Source: Nocardia transvalensis NBRC 15921 (GTDB lineage: Bacteria; Actinomycetota; Actinomycetes; Mycobacteriales; Mycobacteriaceae). From it: a stretch of DNA of 64,000 nt. The translations under genes and the position numbers were made by a program. The notes beneath the pieces are model-generated. The model was not told the origin of the DNA. It did no database searches and was given only the letters and a program-made list of their open reading frames with translations. The stretch is taken from the NCBI RefSeq assembly GCF_000308875.1, contig NZ_BAGL01000057.1, positions 83,836 to 147,835 on the forward strand, written 5' to 3'. Below, piece after piece: positions 24,473 to 32,258 of this stretch (positions within the stretch are counted from its first letter, which is position 1; the number at the start of each line of letters is the position of its first letter).

Positions 24473-25597
24473 TCATCCCACGGTCCTCACCCGGGTGTCG
24501 CCGACGGTCACCGTCTCGTACACGCGCAGGATCTGCTCGGCCACCACGGGCCAATCGTATTCGCCGACCACCTGATTCGCGGCCCGGACGAGAGCCTCGC
24601 GGCGGTCCGGGTCACCGAGCAGCTCGTTGATCGCCACCGCCAGTCGCGCCGAATCGCCCACGGGGACGAGCACTCCCGCCGCGCCGTCGCGCAACACCCG
24701 GCGGAAGGCGTCCAATTCGCCGGCCACCACGGGGGTTCCGGCCGCCATCGCCTCCACCAGCACGATGCCGAAACTCTCGCCGCCGAGATTGGGGGCGCAG
24801 TACACGTCCGCGCTGCGCATCGCCGAGGCCTTCTCCGCATCCGACACCTGGCCGAGGAAGCGCAGGTGCCCGGCGAGATCGCCCGCCTCGCGGCGCAGGC
24901 GCGCCTCGTCGCCGCGGCCGACGATCAGGATCTCGACGTCGGGATGCCGGCGGACCAGTTCCGGCAACGCGCCGAGCAGTACCGCCATACCCTTGCGCGG
25001 TTCGTCGTAGCGGCCCAGGAACAGCACCGTCCCGCCCGGGCGCGGATAGCCCTCCAGACGCGGCGCGCGCGCGAACCCGGGGACGTCGACGCCGTTCGGG
25101 ATCTCCACCGCGTCGCTGCCCAGCGCCTCGACCTGCCAGCGGCGGGCCAGCTCGGAGACGGCGATCCGGCCGCTGATCTTCTCGTGATAGGGCCGCAGGA
25201 CGCCCTGAAAGGTGCTGAGCACCAAGGATTTCGTGGTCGAGGTGTGGAAGGTCGCCACGATCGGGCCCTCGGCGACCTTCAACGCCAGCATGGACAGGCT
25301 GGGCGCGTTCGGCTCGTGGATGTGCAGCACGTCGAAGTCGTTCTCGGCGATCCAGCGCCGGAGCCGGTTGTAGGCGGTGGGGCCGAACGACAGCCGCGCC
25401 ACCGAGCCGTTGTACGGGATGGCGACGGCCTTCCCGGCGGACACGACGTAGTCCGGCAGCGGGGTTCCCTCCGCGGCGGGCGCCAGCACGCTCACCCGGT
25501 GCCCGCGCTCGATCAGCACCTCCGCCAGCTCGACGACGTGGGACTGCACGCCGCCCGGCACGTCGAACGAGTACGGGCAGACCATGCCGATCCTCAT
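24473..25597 (-). CDS. pimA: Phosphatidylinositol alpha-mannosyltransferase PimA
   Basis: A 374-residue GT4 enzyme that adds the first mannose from GDP-mannose to the 2-position of phosphatidylinositol on the inner leaflet, the first step of PIM, lipomannan and lipoarabinomannan synthesis. It shows the N-terminal acceptor loop (VPGGVQSHVVEL), the substrate helix region (ATFHTSTTKS), the nucleotide-binding part (FLGRYDEPRKGM) and the GT4 E-x7-E motif (GESFGIVLVEAMAAGTPVV). The ATG at 25597 overlaps the acyltransferase stop by 4 bp (ATGA). Gene order (pgsA, acyltransferase, pimA) confirms the assignment. Confidence 0.96.
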   Translation of the reverse strand: MRIGMVCPYSFDVPGGVQSHVVELAEVLIERGHRVSVLAPAAEGTPLPDYVVSAGKAVAIPYNGSVARLSFGPTAYNRLRRWIAENDFDVLHIHEPNAPSLSMLALKVAEGPIVATFHTSTTKSLVLSTFQGVLRPYHEKISGRIAVSELARRWQVEALGSDAVEIPNGVDVPGFARAPRLEGYPRPGGTVLFLGRYDEPRKGMAVLLGALPELVRRHPDVEILIVGRGDEARLRREAGDLAGHLRFLGQVSDAEKASAMRSADVYCAPNLGGESFGIVLVEAMAAGTPVVAGELDAFRRVLRDGAAGVLVPVGDSARLAVAINELLGDPDRREALVRAANQVVGEYDWPVVAEQILRVYETVTVGDTRVRTVG

Positions 25598-26595
25598 GCA
25601 TCGTCTCCTGCTGTCGCGGTCTCCGTCAGCGCTGCCTGCGCGGCGGCGATCCGGGCCCGCCGAGCGTCGGACAGATCGGACTCCCACAGCGGTTGCAGCA
25701 TGTGCCAGTCGGTGGGATGCTCGGCGATGCCGTCCGCGAACCGGTCCGCCAATGCCTGGGTTGCCGCCGCGACTCCGGCCGAAACGTCCAGGCCCGCGTG
25801 GACTTTCATCCCCCAGCCCTCGTGCCCGGCCGCGTCCGTGGTGAACCAGGCGTGCACCGGCAGCAACGCGGCGCCGGTCTCGGCGGCGAGCTTCGCCGCA
25901 CCGGCGGGCATCCAGGTGCGCTCGCCGAAGAACGTGACCGGCACGCCCTTACCGGTGAGGTCGCGCTCCCCCATCAGGCACACGATCCCGTTCTGCCGCA
26001 ACCGGTTCGCGAGCTGCGGGAACGGCGGCTGCTCGCCACCGGTGAGCGGGAACACCTCGAACCCCAGACTCTCGCGATAGGCGACGAACCGGTCGAACAG
26101 CGATTCCGGTTGCAGCCGTTCGGCGACCGTGGAGAAGGCGCCGTAGTGCTGCACCAGCCACAGCCCAGCCATATCCCAGTTACCGGAGTGCGGCAGGACC
26201 AAGACGACCCCGCGGCCTCGCGCCAGCGCGGCGTCCAGGTGTTCGATGCCGATCGGCAGAGGTATCAACGGTGAGTTCGCCATCGCGACGGGGTCCATCG
26301 TCGGCAGCCGGAACGCCTCGCGCCAGTAACGGGCGTAGGACCGCATGCTCTCGCGGATCAGCTCGTCCGGCACGTCCATCGGGTCCACGCCCAGAACGCG
26401 GGAGAGATTGCGGCGCAGCTGGTTCGGCTCTCCCGTCCGGTGCGCGGCCCGGTTGGCCCGCCGCCCGGCCCAGTTGCCGCCGGCGTCGAACATCCGACGC
26501 GCGGCGCCTTCGGGCAGGCCCCGGACGAGCCGCCATCCGGCCGCGTACGCCTTGTCGGTGAGCGTGGATTTCAAGTCGGCCGGCATGCCGGTCAC
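25594..26595 (-). CDS. Phosphatidylinositol mannoside acyltransferase
   Basis: A 333-residue member of the lipid A acyltransferase (HtrB/LpxL) superfamily that acylates the mannose of PIM1/PIM2 with palmitoyl-CoA at the membrane. The catalytic His is in PHSGNWD (His136) and the second catalytic acid in GERD (Glu210), corresponding to His126 and Glu200 of the mycobacterial PatA enzyme. The GTG at 26595 overlaps the pgsA stop by 4 bp; an ATG three codons later is an alternative. It corresponds to Rv2611c. Confidence 0.94.
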   Translation of the reverse strand: MTGMPADLKSTLTDKAYAAGWRLVRGLPEGAARRMFDAGGNWAGRRANRAAHRTGEPNQLRRNLSRVLGVDPMDVPDELIRESMRSYARYWREAFRLPTMDPVAMANSPLIPLPIGIEHLDAALARGRGVVLVLPHSGNWDMAGLWLVQHYGAFSTVAERLQPESLFDRFVAYRESLGFEVFPLTGGEQPPFPQLANRLRQNGIVCLMGERDLTGKGVPVTFFGERTWMPAGAAKLAAETGAALLPVHAWFTTDAAGHEGWGMKVHAGLDVSAGVAAATQALADRFADGIAEHPTDWHMLQPLWESDLSDARRARIAAAQAALTETATAGDDA

Positions 26596-27266
26596 TGGCT
26601 CTCTCCCTGCGGCTGCGGCCGCCCCGGCATGGCGAGGATGTCACGAGCCCCCGCAGAATTGCGCACGGCGAGCACCCGCTGGAAGACCGTCACCACACTC
26701 AGCACAGCCAGCACGTACATCGCGAGATAGACGGCGTAGGACAGCCATTCGATATTCCAGTAGCCGCCGATTCCGGTGAAGCCCGCGCCGACGAGGACGA
26801 TCACCAGGCGGTCGGGCCGCTCGATGAGGCCGCCGTCCGCGGACAGGCCGCTGGCCTCGGCGCGGGCCTTGGCGTACGAGATGACCTGCGAGGTCACCAG
26901 CACCACGAGGGTCGCGACGAACAGATGCTTGCTCTGCTCGTGGTAGACCGACCACCAGGCCAGCGCGCCGAAGACCGCGCCGTCGGCGATCCGGTCGCAG
27001 GTGGCGTCCAGTACCGCACCGTATTTCGTGCCGCCGCCGCGCGCCCGCGCCATCGCGCCGTCGAGCATGTCGAACATGACGAAGAACCAGATCACCATCG
27101 TTCCCCAGAACAGGTGACCGGTCGGGAACAGCGTCACCGACGCCACGATGGAGGCCGTGGTACCGATCAGCGTGACCGCATCGGGCGTGAGCCCGGTACT
27201 CACCAGCGCCTTGCCCAGGGGCGCAGTCGCTTTGGCGAATGTCTCACGACCGAAGAAGCTGAGCAC
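26592..27266 (-). CDS. pgsA: Phosphatidylinositol phosphate synthase PgsA
   Basis: A 224-residue CDP-alcohol phosphotransferase with about six membrane helices. The metal-binding signature DMLDGAMARARGGGTKYG runs on into AVLDATCDR (residues 66-92). It condenses CDP-diacylglycerol with inositol phosphate to give phosphatidylinositol phosphate, the precursor of PI and PIMs. The start is a GTG at 27266, one base after the HIT gene stop. It lies in the conserved mycobacterial order HIT-pgsA-acyltransferase-pimA. Confidence 0.95.
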   Translation of the reverse strand: MLSFFGRETFAKATAPLGKALVSTGLTPDAVTLIGTTASIVASVTLFPTGHLFWGTMVIWFFVMFDMLDGAMARARGGGTKYGAVLDATCDRIADGAVFGALAWWSVYHEQSKHLFVATLVVLVTSQVISYAKARAEASGLSADGGLIERPDRLVIVLVGAGFTGIGGYWNIEWLSYAVYLAMYVLAVLSVVTVFQRVLAVRNSAGARDILAMPGRPQPQGESQ

Positions 27267-27267
27267 G

Positions 27268-27855
27268 CTACTCGACGTCCTTCCAGGCTGTAGCCAGCAG
27301 AGCTCGGGTATCCCGTAACAGTTGCGGCATCACCTTCACCCCGCCCACGACGGTGATGAAGTTCGCGTCCCCGCCCCAGCGCGGGACGATGTGCTGATGC
27401 AGGTGGTCGGCGAGCGAACCGCCCGCCACCCCACCGAGATTCAGGCCGACGTTGAAGCCCTCCGGCCGCGAGACCTGCTTCATCACCCGGATCGCCCGCT
27501 GCGTGAACGCCATCAGCTCGGCGCTCTCCTCGGCGGTGAGGTCCTCGAGGTTGGCCACCCGCCGGTACGGCACCACCATCATGTGGCCCGGGTTGTAGGG
27601 GTACAGGTTGAGCACCGCGTACACCCATTCGCCGCGCGCGATGACCAGGCCGTCCTCGTCGGACATCTTCGGGATCTCGATGAACGGATGCGCGGACTTC
27701 TCGGGCTCCGCGCCGGACTTCTTCGCGTCCCGATCGGTCACCGCACCGGTGATGTAGGACATCCGGTAGGGCGTCCACAGCCGTTGCAGCCGGTCGGGAT
27801 CGCCCGCGCCGGTGTCCACGAGCGATACAGCCTCGTCCACGGTTCGATCACTCAT
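27268..27855 (-). CDS. HIT family nucleotide hydrolase/phosphorylase
   Basis: A 195-residue protein with the histidine triad HLHQHIVPRW (His151, 153, 155) and the upstream YPYNPGHMMVVPYR. The mycobacterial orthologue at the same place (Rv2613c) is an Ap4A phosphorylase, so a role in diadenosine tetraphosphate turnover is likely, consistent with Ap4A being a side product of the neighbouring threonyl-tRNA synthetase. The ATG at 27855 overlaps the thrS stop by 8 bp. Confidence 0.92.
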   Translation of the reverse strand: MSDRTVDEAVSLVDTGAGDPDRLQRLWTPYRMSYITGAVTDRDAKKSGAEPEKSAHPFIEIPKMSDEDGLVIARGEWVYAVLNLYPYNPGHMMVVPYRRVANLEDLTAEESAELMAFTQRAIRVMKQVSRPEGFNVGLNLGGVAGGSLADHLHQHIVPRWGGDANFITVVGGVKVMPQLLRDTRALLATAWKDVE

Positions 27856-29923
27856 TCCCAGCGGTCCGGATCTCGAAGCCCTCGGCCGTCGGCGAGGCGT
27901 TCTCGCGCCGCCGGATCCAGTCCACGATCGTCGCGACCGCGTCCGCCACCGGCACGCCGTTGACCTGGGTGCCGTCCCGGAACCGGAAGCTCACGGCGCC
28001 GGCGTTCACGTCCCGCTCGCCGGCCAGCAGCATGAACGGCACCTTCTGCGCGGTCTGGTTGAAGATCTTCTTCTGCATGCGGTCGTCGCTGCGGTCGACC
28101 TCGGCGCGGAGGCCGGAGTCGCGCAGCAGGTCGATCACCCGGTCCAGGTGCGGCACAAAGGCTTCCGCGACCGGGATGCCGACCACCTGCACCGGCGACA
28201 GCCAGGCCGGGAAGGCGCCCGCGTAATGCTCGGTGAGCACACCGAAGAACCGCTCGATCGAGCCGAACAGCGCACGGTGGATCATCACCGGACGCTGCTT
28301 GGTGCCGTCGGAGGCGGTGTACTCGAGACCGAACCGCTCGGGCAGGTTGAAATCGAGCTGGATGGTCGACATCTGCCAGGTCCGGCCCAGCGCGTCCTTG
28401 GCCTGCACCGAGATCTTCGGCCCATAGAAGGCGGCACCGCCCGGATCGGGAACCAACTGCAGCCCCGAGGCCCCGGCCACCTTCTCCAGGGTGTCGGTGG
28501 CCTCCTCCCAGATCTCGTCCGAGCCGACGAACTTCTCGGGATCCTTGGTCGACAGCTCCAGGTAGAAGTCGTCGAGGCCGTAGTCCTTGAGCAGCGACAG
28601 CACAAAGGTCAGGGTGTCGGTCAGCTCCGCGTGCATCTGCTCCTTGGTGCAGTAGATGTGCGCGTCGTCCTGAGTCATCCCGCGAACTCGGGTCAGTCCG
28701 TGGATCACGCCCGACTTCTCGTAGCGGTAGACCGAGCCGAATTCGAACAGCCGCAGCGGCAACTCGCGATACGACCGGCCGCGGGCCCGGAAGATCAGGT
28801 TGTGCATCGGGCAGTTCATCGGCTTGACGTAGTAGTCCTGGCCGGGCTTGCGGACGGTGCCGTCCTCGTTGTGCTCCGCGTCCAGGTGCATGGGCGGGAA
28901 CATGCCGTCGCGGTACCAGTCCAGGTGGCCGGACACCTCGAACAGGTGGCCCTTGGTGATGTGCGGGGTGTTGACGAACTCGTACCCGGCGTCGACGTGG
29001 CGCTGACGCGAGTACTCCTCCAACTCCTTGCGGATGATCCCGCCCTTGGGATGGAACACCGGCAGCCCCGACCCCAGCTCGTCCGGGAACGAGAACAGGT
29101 CCAGTTCCAGGCCCAGCTTGCGATGGTCGCGCTTCTCCGCCTCCTCCAGCAGGTGCAGGTAGGCGTCGAGGGCCTCCTGCGACTCCCAGGCGGTGCCGTA
29201 GATGCGCTGCAGGTCCTCACGGTTCTGGTCGCCGCGCCAGTAGGCGGCCGAGCTGCGGGTCAGCTTGAAGGCGGGGATGAATTTGGTGGTCGGGATGTGC
29301 GGGCCCCGGCACAGGTCGCCCCAGACCTTCTCGCCGGTACGGGGATCCAGATTGTCGTAGATGGTCAGCTCATTCGGTGCAATGTCACTGCCGCCGACCT
29401 CCATGACCTCCGGATCGTCGATGCCCGACTTGTCGGAGATCAGCTCCAGCTTGAACGGCTCCTTGGCCAGTTCGACGCGGGCGTCCTCGACCTCGACGAC
29501 CCGGCGCGAGAACCGCTGGGCGCCTTTGACGATCTTCTTCATCCGCGATTCCAGCTTGGCCAGATCCTCGGGGGTGAAGGGGCGGTCGACCTGGAAGTCG
29601 TAGTAGAAGCCGTCCTTGACCGGCGGGCCGATGCCCAGCCGGGCCTCCGGGAACTCCTGCTGCACGGCCTGGGCCAGCACGTGCGCGGCGGAGTGCCGGA
29701 TCACGCTGCGGCCGTCCTCGGTGTCGGCGGCGACGGGCTCGACCTCGACATCGGAGTCGGGGGTCCAGGACAGGTCCTTGAGGGCGCCCTCCGCGTCGCG
29801 CACGACCACCACGGTGTCGGGGCCCTTGGTCGGCAGGCCCGCCTCACGCACCGCGGCGCCCGCCGTCGTCCCGGCCGGCACCCGTACGAGGGCGGTCGGG
29901 TTGCTGCGGGCTGAAGTGGTCAC
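27848..29923 (-). CDS. thrS: Threonine--tRNA ligase ThrS
   Basis: A 691-residue class II aminoacyl-tRNA synthetase. It has an N-terminal TGS domain (ALVRVPAGTTAGAAVREAG), an editing/SAD domain (RHSAAHVLAQAVQ and GFYYDFQVDRPF), catalytic motifs 1-3 (for example RGMTQDDAHIYC and the late MIHRALFGSIERF) and a C-terminal anticodon-binding domain (LSPVQVVGIPVAE). The GTG at 29923 has GAGGAG nine bases upstream and gives the length of the mycobacterial enzyme; the open frame continues 60 codons further without support. It is the first gene of the thrS-HIT-pgsA-acyltransferase-pimA-Nudix operon. No T-box was recognised. Confidence 0.96.
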   Translation of the reverse strand: MTTSARSNPTALVRVPAGTTAGAAVREAGLPTKGPDTVVVVRDAEGALKDLSWTPDSDVEVEPVAADTEDGRSVIRHSAAHVLAQAVQQEFPEARLGIGPPVKDGFYYDFQVDRPFTPEDLAKLESRMKKIVKGAQRFSRRVVEVEDARVELAKEPFKLELISDKSGIDDPEVMEVGGSDIAPNELTIYDNLDPRTGEKVWGDLCRGPHIPTTKFIPAFKLTRSSAAYWRGDQNREDLQRIYGTAWESQEALDAYLHLLEEAEKRDHRKLGLELDLFSFPDELGSGLPVFHPKGGIIRKELEEYSRQRHVDAGYEFVNTPHITKGHLFEVSGHLDWYRDGMFPPMHLDAEHNEDGTVRKPGQDYYVKPMNCPMHNLIFRARGRSYRELPLRLFEFGSVYRYEKSGVIHGLTRVRGMTQDDAHIYCTKEQMHAELTDTLTFVLSLLKDYGLDDFYLELSTKDPEKFVGSDEIWEEATDTLEKVAGASGLQLVPDPGGAAFYGPKISVQAKDALGRTWQMSTIQLDFNLPERFGLEYTASDGTKQRPVMIHRALFGSIERFFGVLTEHYAGAFPAWLSPVQVVGIPVAEAFVPHLDRVIDLLRDSGLRAEVDRSDDRMQKKIFNQTAQKVPFMLLAGERDVNAGAVSFRFRDGTQVNGVPVADAVATIVDWIRRRENASPTAEGFEIRTAGNE

Positions 29924-30158
29924 GGCTGCGCTCTCCTCGGTGTTCGTGCGGGCGGGCGCCCGCGCGGCTTCGGGTGCGGGACACGCGAAAGTGCCCCGGC
30001 GCGACCATGCTATCGGGAGCCGTCGAGGATGTGCCGATGGACCGGGGCCTGTCGCGCGAACCGGGCCGACCGGCCCCGCGGGAGCGGGACGGGGCGGCAG
30101 CACGCGGGCGAACAGTAATCCAATATTCTACTGGCGATCTTGAAGGAAGGTGAACCGT

Positions 30159-31005
30159 ATGACCCGCCCGGCCTTCTTCCGGCTGACGCCCGGTTCCGCC
30201 CGCACCGAACCCGAACTCGTTCCCGGCCCCGTCGCCGGAAGCGGCTGGGGCGCAAGCCATATGCGCGGGATGGCGGTCAGCGCCGCACTGGCCCGCGCGG
30301 CCGAGCAGCGCATCCGGTCGATGGATCGCGAGGACTTGCGCCCGGTCCCGTGGAGCCTGGATCTGTTCCGGCCGGTCGCCATGGAACCGTGTACGACGGA
30401 GACCACCGTCGTGCGGGCGGGCCGGCGGCTGTGCCTGATCGACTGCGTGTTGCTCCAGCAGGGCGAACCCCTGGCCCGGGCCGCCGGGCTGCCTGAACCC
30501 GAGCGAGACGCCGCCCGGCACGGTCTGGTCCGGTGGCGTGGCGCCGGAACCGCCGCCCGCGGACTTCCCGGTCTCCGAGAACGAGGAGCGGCTGTATCTC
30601 ACCGAGGGCGTGGGCTGGGGCCGGGACGTGGTCGACGTCCAGAACGGCGAGCGGAATCAGATCTGGCATTTCGCGATTCCCACGGTCGAGGGTGAGCGGC
30701 CGACGCCGTTCCAGCTGGCCGCCGGGGTGGCCGACGTGATGAACCTCGTCTCCAATTTCGGTGACGGCGGGCTGGAGTTCATCAACGCGGACGCGACGCT
30801 GCACCTCGCCCGGCTGCCCGAGGGGCCGGAGATCGGGCTGTCGTCGACCGGCCGCGTCGAACAGGACGGCATCTCCGTGGGAGCCGCGGTGGTCTTCGAT
30901 CGGACGGGCGTGATCGGCACCGCCTCGGTCTCCGGGCTCGCCAACGCCCATCGCGCGCTGGATATCGGCGAGTACTTCCGCACGCGCCAGAATATCGGCG
31001 GCTGA
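30159..31005 (+). pseudogene. Frameshifted thioesterase family (4HBT_3-type) gene
   Basis: The first frame starts at ATG 30159, with AAGGAAGG eight bases upstream (MTRPAFFRLTPGSARTEPEL), and encodes the first hotdog domain up to CVLLQQGEPLARAAGL. Near 30491-30493 the sensible frame shifts and continues as LNPSETPPGTVWSGG, then ENEERLYLTEGVGWG, to the stop at 31003-31005. The second part is the C-terminal hotdog of acyl-CoA thioesterase-like proteins. A 2-base loss (or 1-base gain) explains the break. It is either a recent pseudogene or a sequencing error; the codon bias is intact on both sides. Confidence 0.75.
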
Positions 31006-31013
31006 GCTGCGGG

Positions 31014-31709
31014 TCAGCGCTGGGCGGCGAGCGCGGCGAGCAGCTCCTGCCGCTCCGCCGAGGGCCGTTTCGGGCAGCTGGTGCACATGTCGCAGCCCGG
31101 AACCTCGAAGACCAGGCAGCAGGAGATGCGGCGCACGAAGGTGCGAGGGGTGATCTCGACGAAACGAGGCACCGGCAGACGACCGGCGATCTCGCGGCCC
31201 AGCCGGGTCCCGGCCTCGCCGTCTCCGGCGTCGAGGGCGCGATTGCCGATCGCGTCGGCGACGATCGCCCACAGCGAGGCGACACTCGCACCGGACACCT
31301 CGGCCACAGCGGGAATGATGCGCTCCAGCGTCTTTCGCAGCAGCGGACCGACATCGTCCGTGGTAGCGGTGTCGTCACCCTCGACGGGCAGTACCCGTTC
31401 GATCCCGCCGTCGGGCCGGACCTCGCACCGCAGGCCCTCGAGCTCGGCGAAACGCACGGCCCTGCCCTCGGCATAGGCCGCGGCGATCGGGTCCACCAGA
31501 GACGACGCGGCCATACACCACCACAGGGTGCCCGATACCCGCGAATCGCCTGTGCCCCAGGAGATTCCCATATCCGCGATGCGCTCGGAGAGCCATTGCG
31601 GGCGGGTCAGCATCGTGCCCGGCACGACCGTTCCCCGCGCGGGCACCGGCTCCGCAACCATGTCCATCCGACTCCGATCCGGCCGATCGACCGCACGATT
31701 ATCTGTCAC
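31014..31709 (-). CDS. FhuF-like [2Fe-2S] protein (siderophore-iron reductase type)
   Basis: A 231-residue protein whose C-terminus carries C-C-x10-C-x2-C (ISCCLVFEVPGCDMCTSCP), the unusual [2Fe-2S] ligand pattern of the ferric siderophore reductase FhuF. The N-terminal part contains the conserved Trp/Ser segment MGISWGTGDSRVSGTLWW. It probably reduces Fe(III)-siderophores in the cytosol to release iron. The start is a GTG at 31709. No IdeR box was found upstream, and no siderophore uptake genes adjoin it. Confidence 0.85.
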   Translation of the reverse strand: MTDNRAVDRPDRSRMDMVAEPVPARGTVVPGTMLTRPQWLSERIADMGISWGTGDSRVSGTLWWCMAASSLVDPIAAAYAEGRAVRFAELEGLRCEVRPDGGIERVLPVEGDDTATTDDVGPLLRKTLERIIPAVAEVSGASVASLWAIVADAIGNRALDAGDGEAGTRLGREIAGRLPVPRFVEITPRTFVRRISCCLVFEVPGCDMCTSCPKRPSAERQELLAALAAQR

Positions 31710-31755
31710 ACCACCCTAGGACCCGGCGCGCCCGGTGACCGGCCGCCACGCCCAC

Positions 31756-32160
31756 TCAGGACAGTGGTCCGCGCAACCAGGACCAGTCCAGGCCGAACCA
31801 GCCGCCGACCAGCCCGAACGTCCCCAGCAGCCACAGCGTCGCCACCACCACCGCGGCGGTGAGCAGCGCGCCCAGCGTCTTCACCACGATGCCCTGATTC
31901 CCGTACCAGTCCATGACCCGCCGGTATCGCGCCCGCGTCCACCGCAGCAGGCGATGCGCCCACACGAATTCCGTCGCCAGGATCCCCATCCCGGCGAAGA
32001 CGATCAGCCACCCCGGCCCCGGATACGGAATCGCCAGCACTCCCACGGCGAGCACCCCGGCTCCCAGCACACCCACCGCGCCGCGATACACGAGATTCAG
32101 CGTCGGCCGCTCCGCGACCGACGCCCGCCACTCCTGCCACCGATCCGTCACCGACACCAC
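31756..32160 (-). CDS. PGPGW-motif membrane protein (TIGR02611-like)
   Basis: A 134-residue protein with about three membrane helices and the motif IPYPGPGWLIVFAGMGILATEF, which is written here as it defines the family: PGPGW followed by a Gly-rich helix. A basic cytoplasmic segment (RLLRWTRARYRRVMDWY) follows, then another helix pair. It is widespread in actinobacteria; its function is unknown. The start is a GTG at 32160. It lies 46 bp upstream of the FhuF-like gene on the same strand and after the strong terminator of the SulP gene. Confidence 0.82.
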   Translation of the reverse strand: MVSVTDRWQEWRASVAERPTLNLVYRGAVGVLGAGVLAVGVLAIPYPGPGWLIVFAGMGILATEFVWAHRLLRWTRARYRRVMDWYGNQGIVVKTLGALLTAAVVVATLWLLGTFGLVGGWFGLDWSWLRGPLS

Positions 32161-32203
32161 CGCCTCAGCCTACGGATCATGAAGTCGCTCCCCGTGCACG
32201 CAG

Positions 32204-32244
32204 CGCACCCCGCCCCGTACCGGAGAGGTACGGGGCGGGGTGCG
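32204..32244 (-). terminator. Strong hairpin terminator of the first SulP-carbonic anhydrase gene
   Basis: A perfect 18-bp stem (CGCACCCCGCCCCGTACC against its complement at 32227-32244) with the 5-nt loop GGAGA, 15 bp past the stop of the gene at 32259-34475. Confidence 0.9.
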
Positions 32245-32258
32245 TCGTGACGTACCGA

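Noticed and set aside
27812..29914. Long plus-strand frame of 700 codons
   Set aside because: It is antisense to thrS, with no recognisable domain and no ribosome site.
29924..30158. T-box leader of thrS
   Set aside because: No T-box sequence or specifier hairpin could be recognised, and thrS T-boxes are not typical in actinobacteria.
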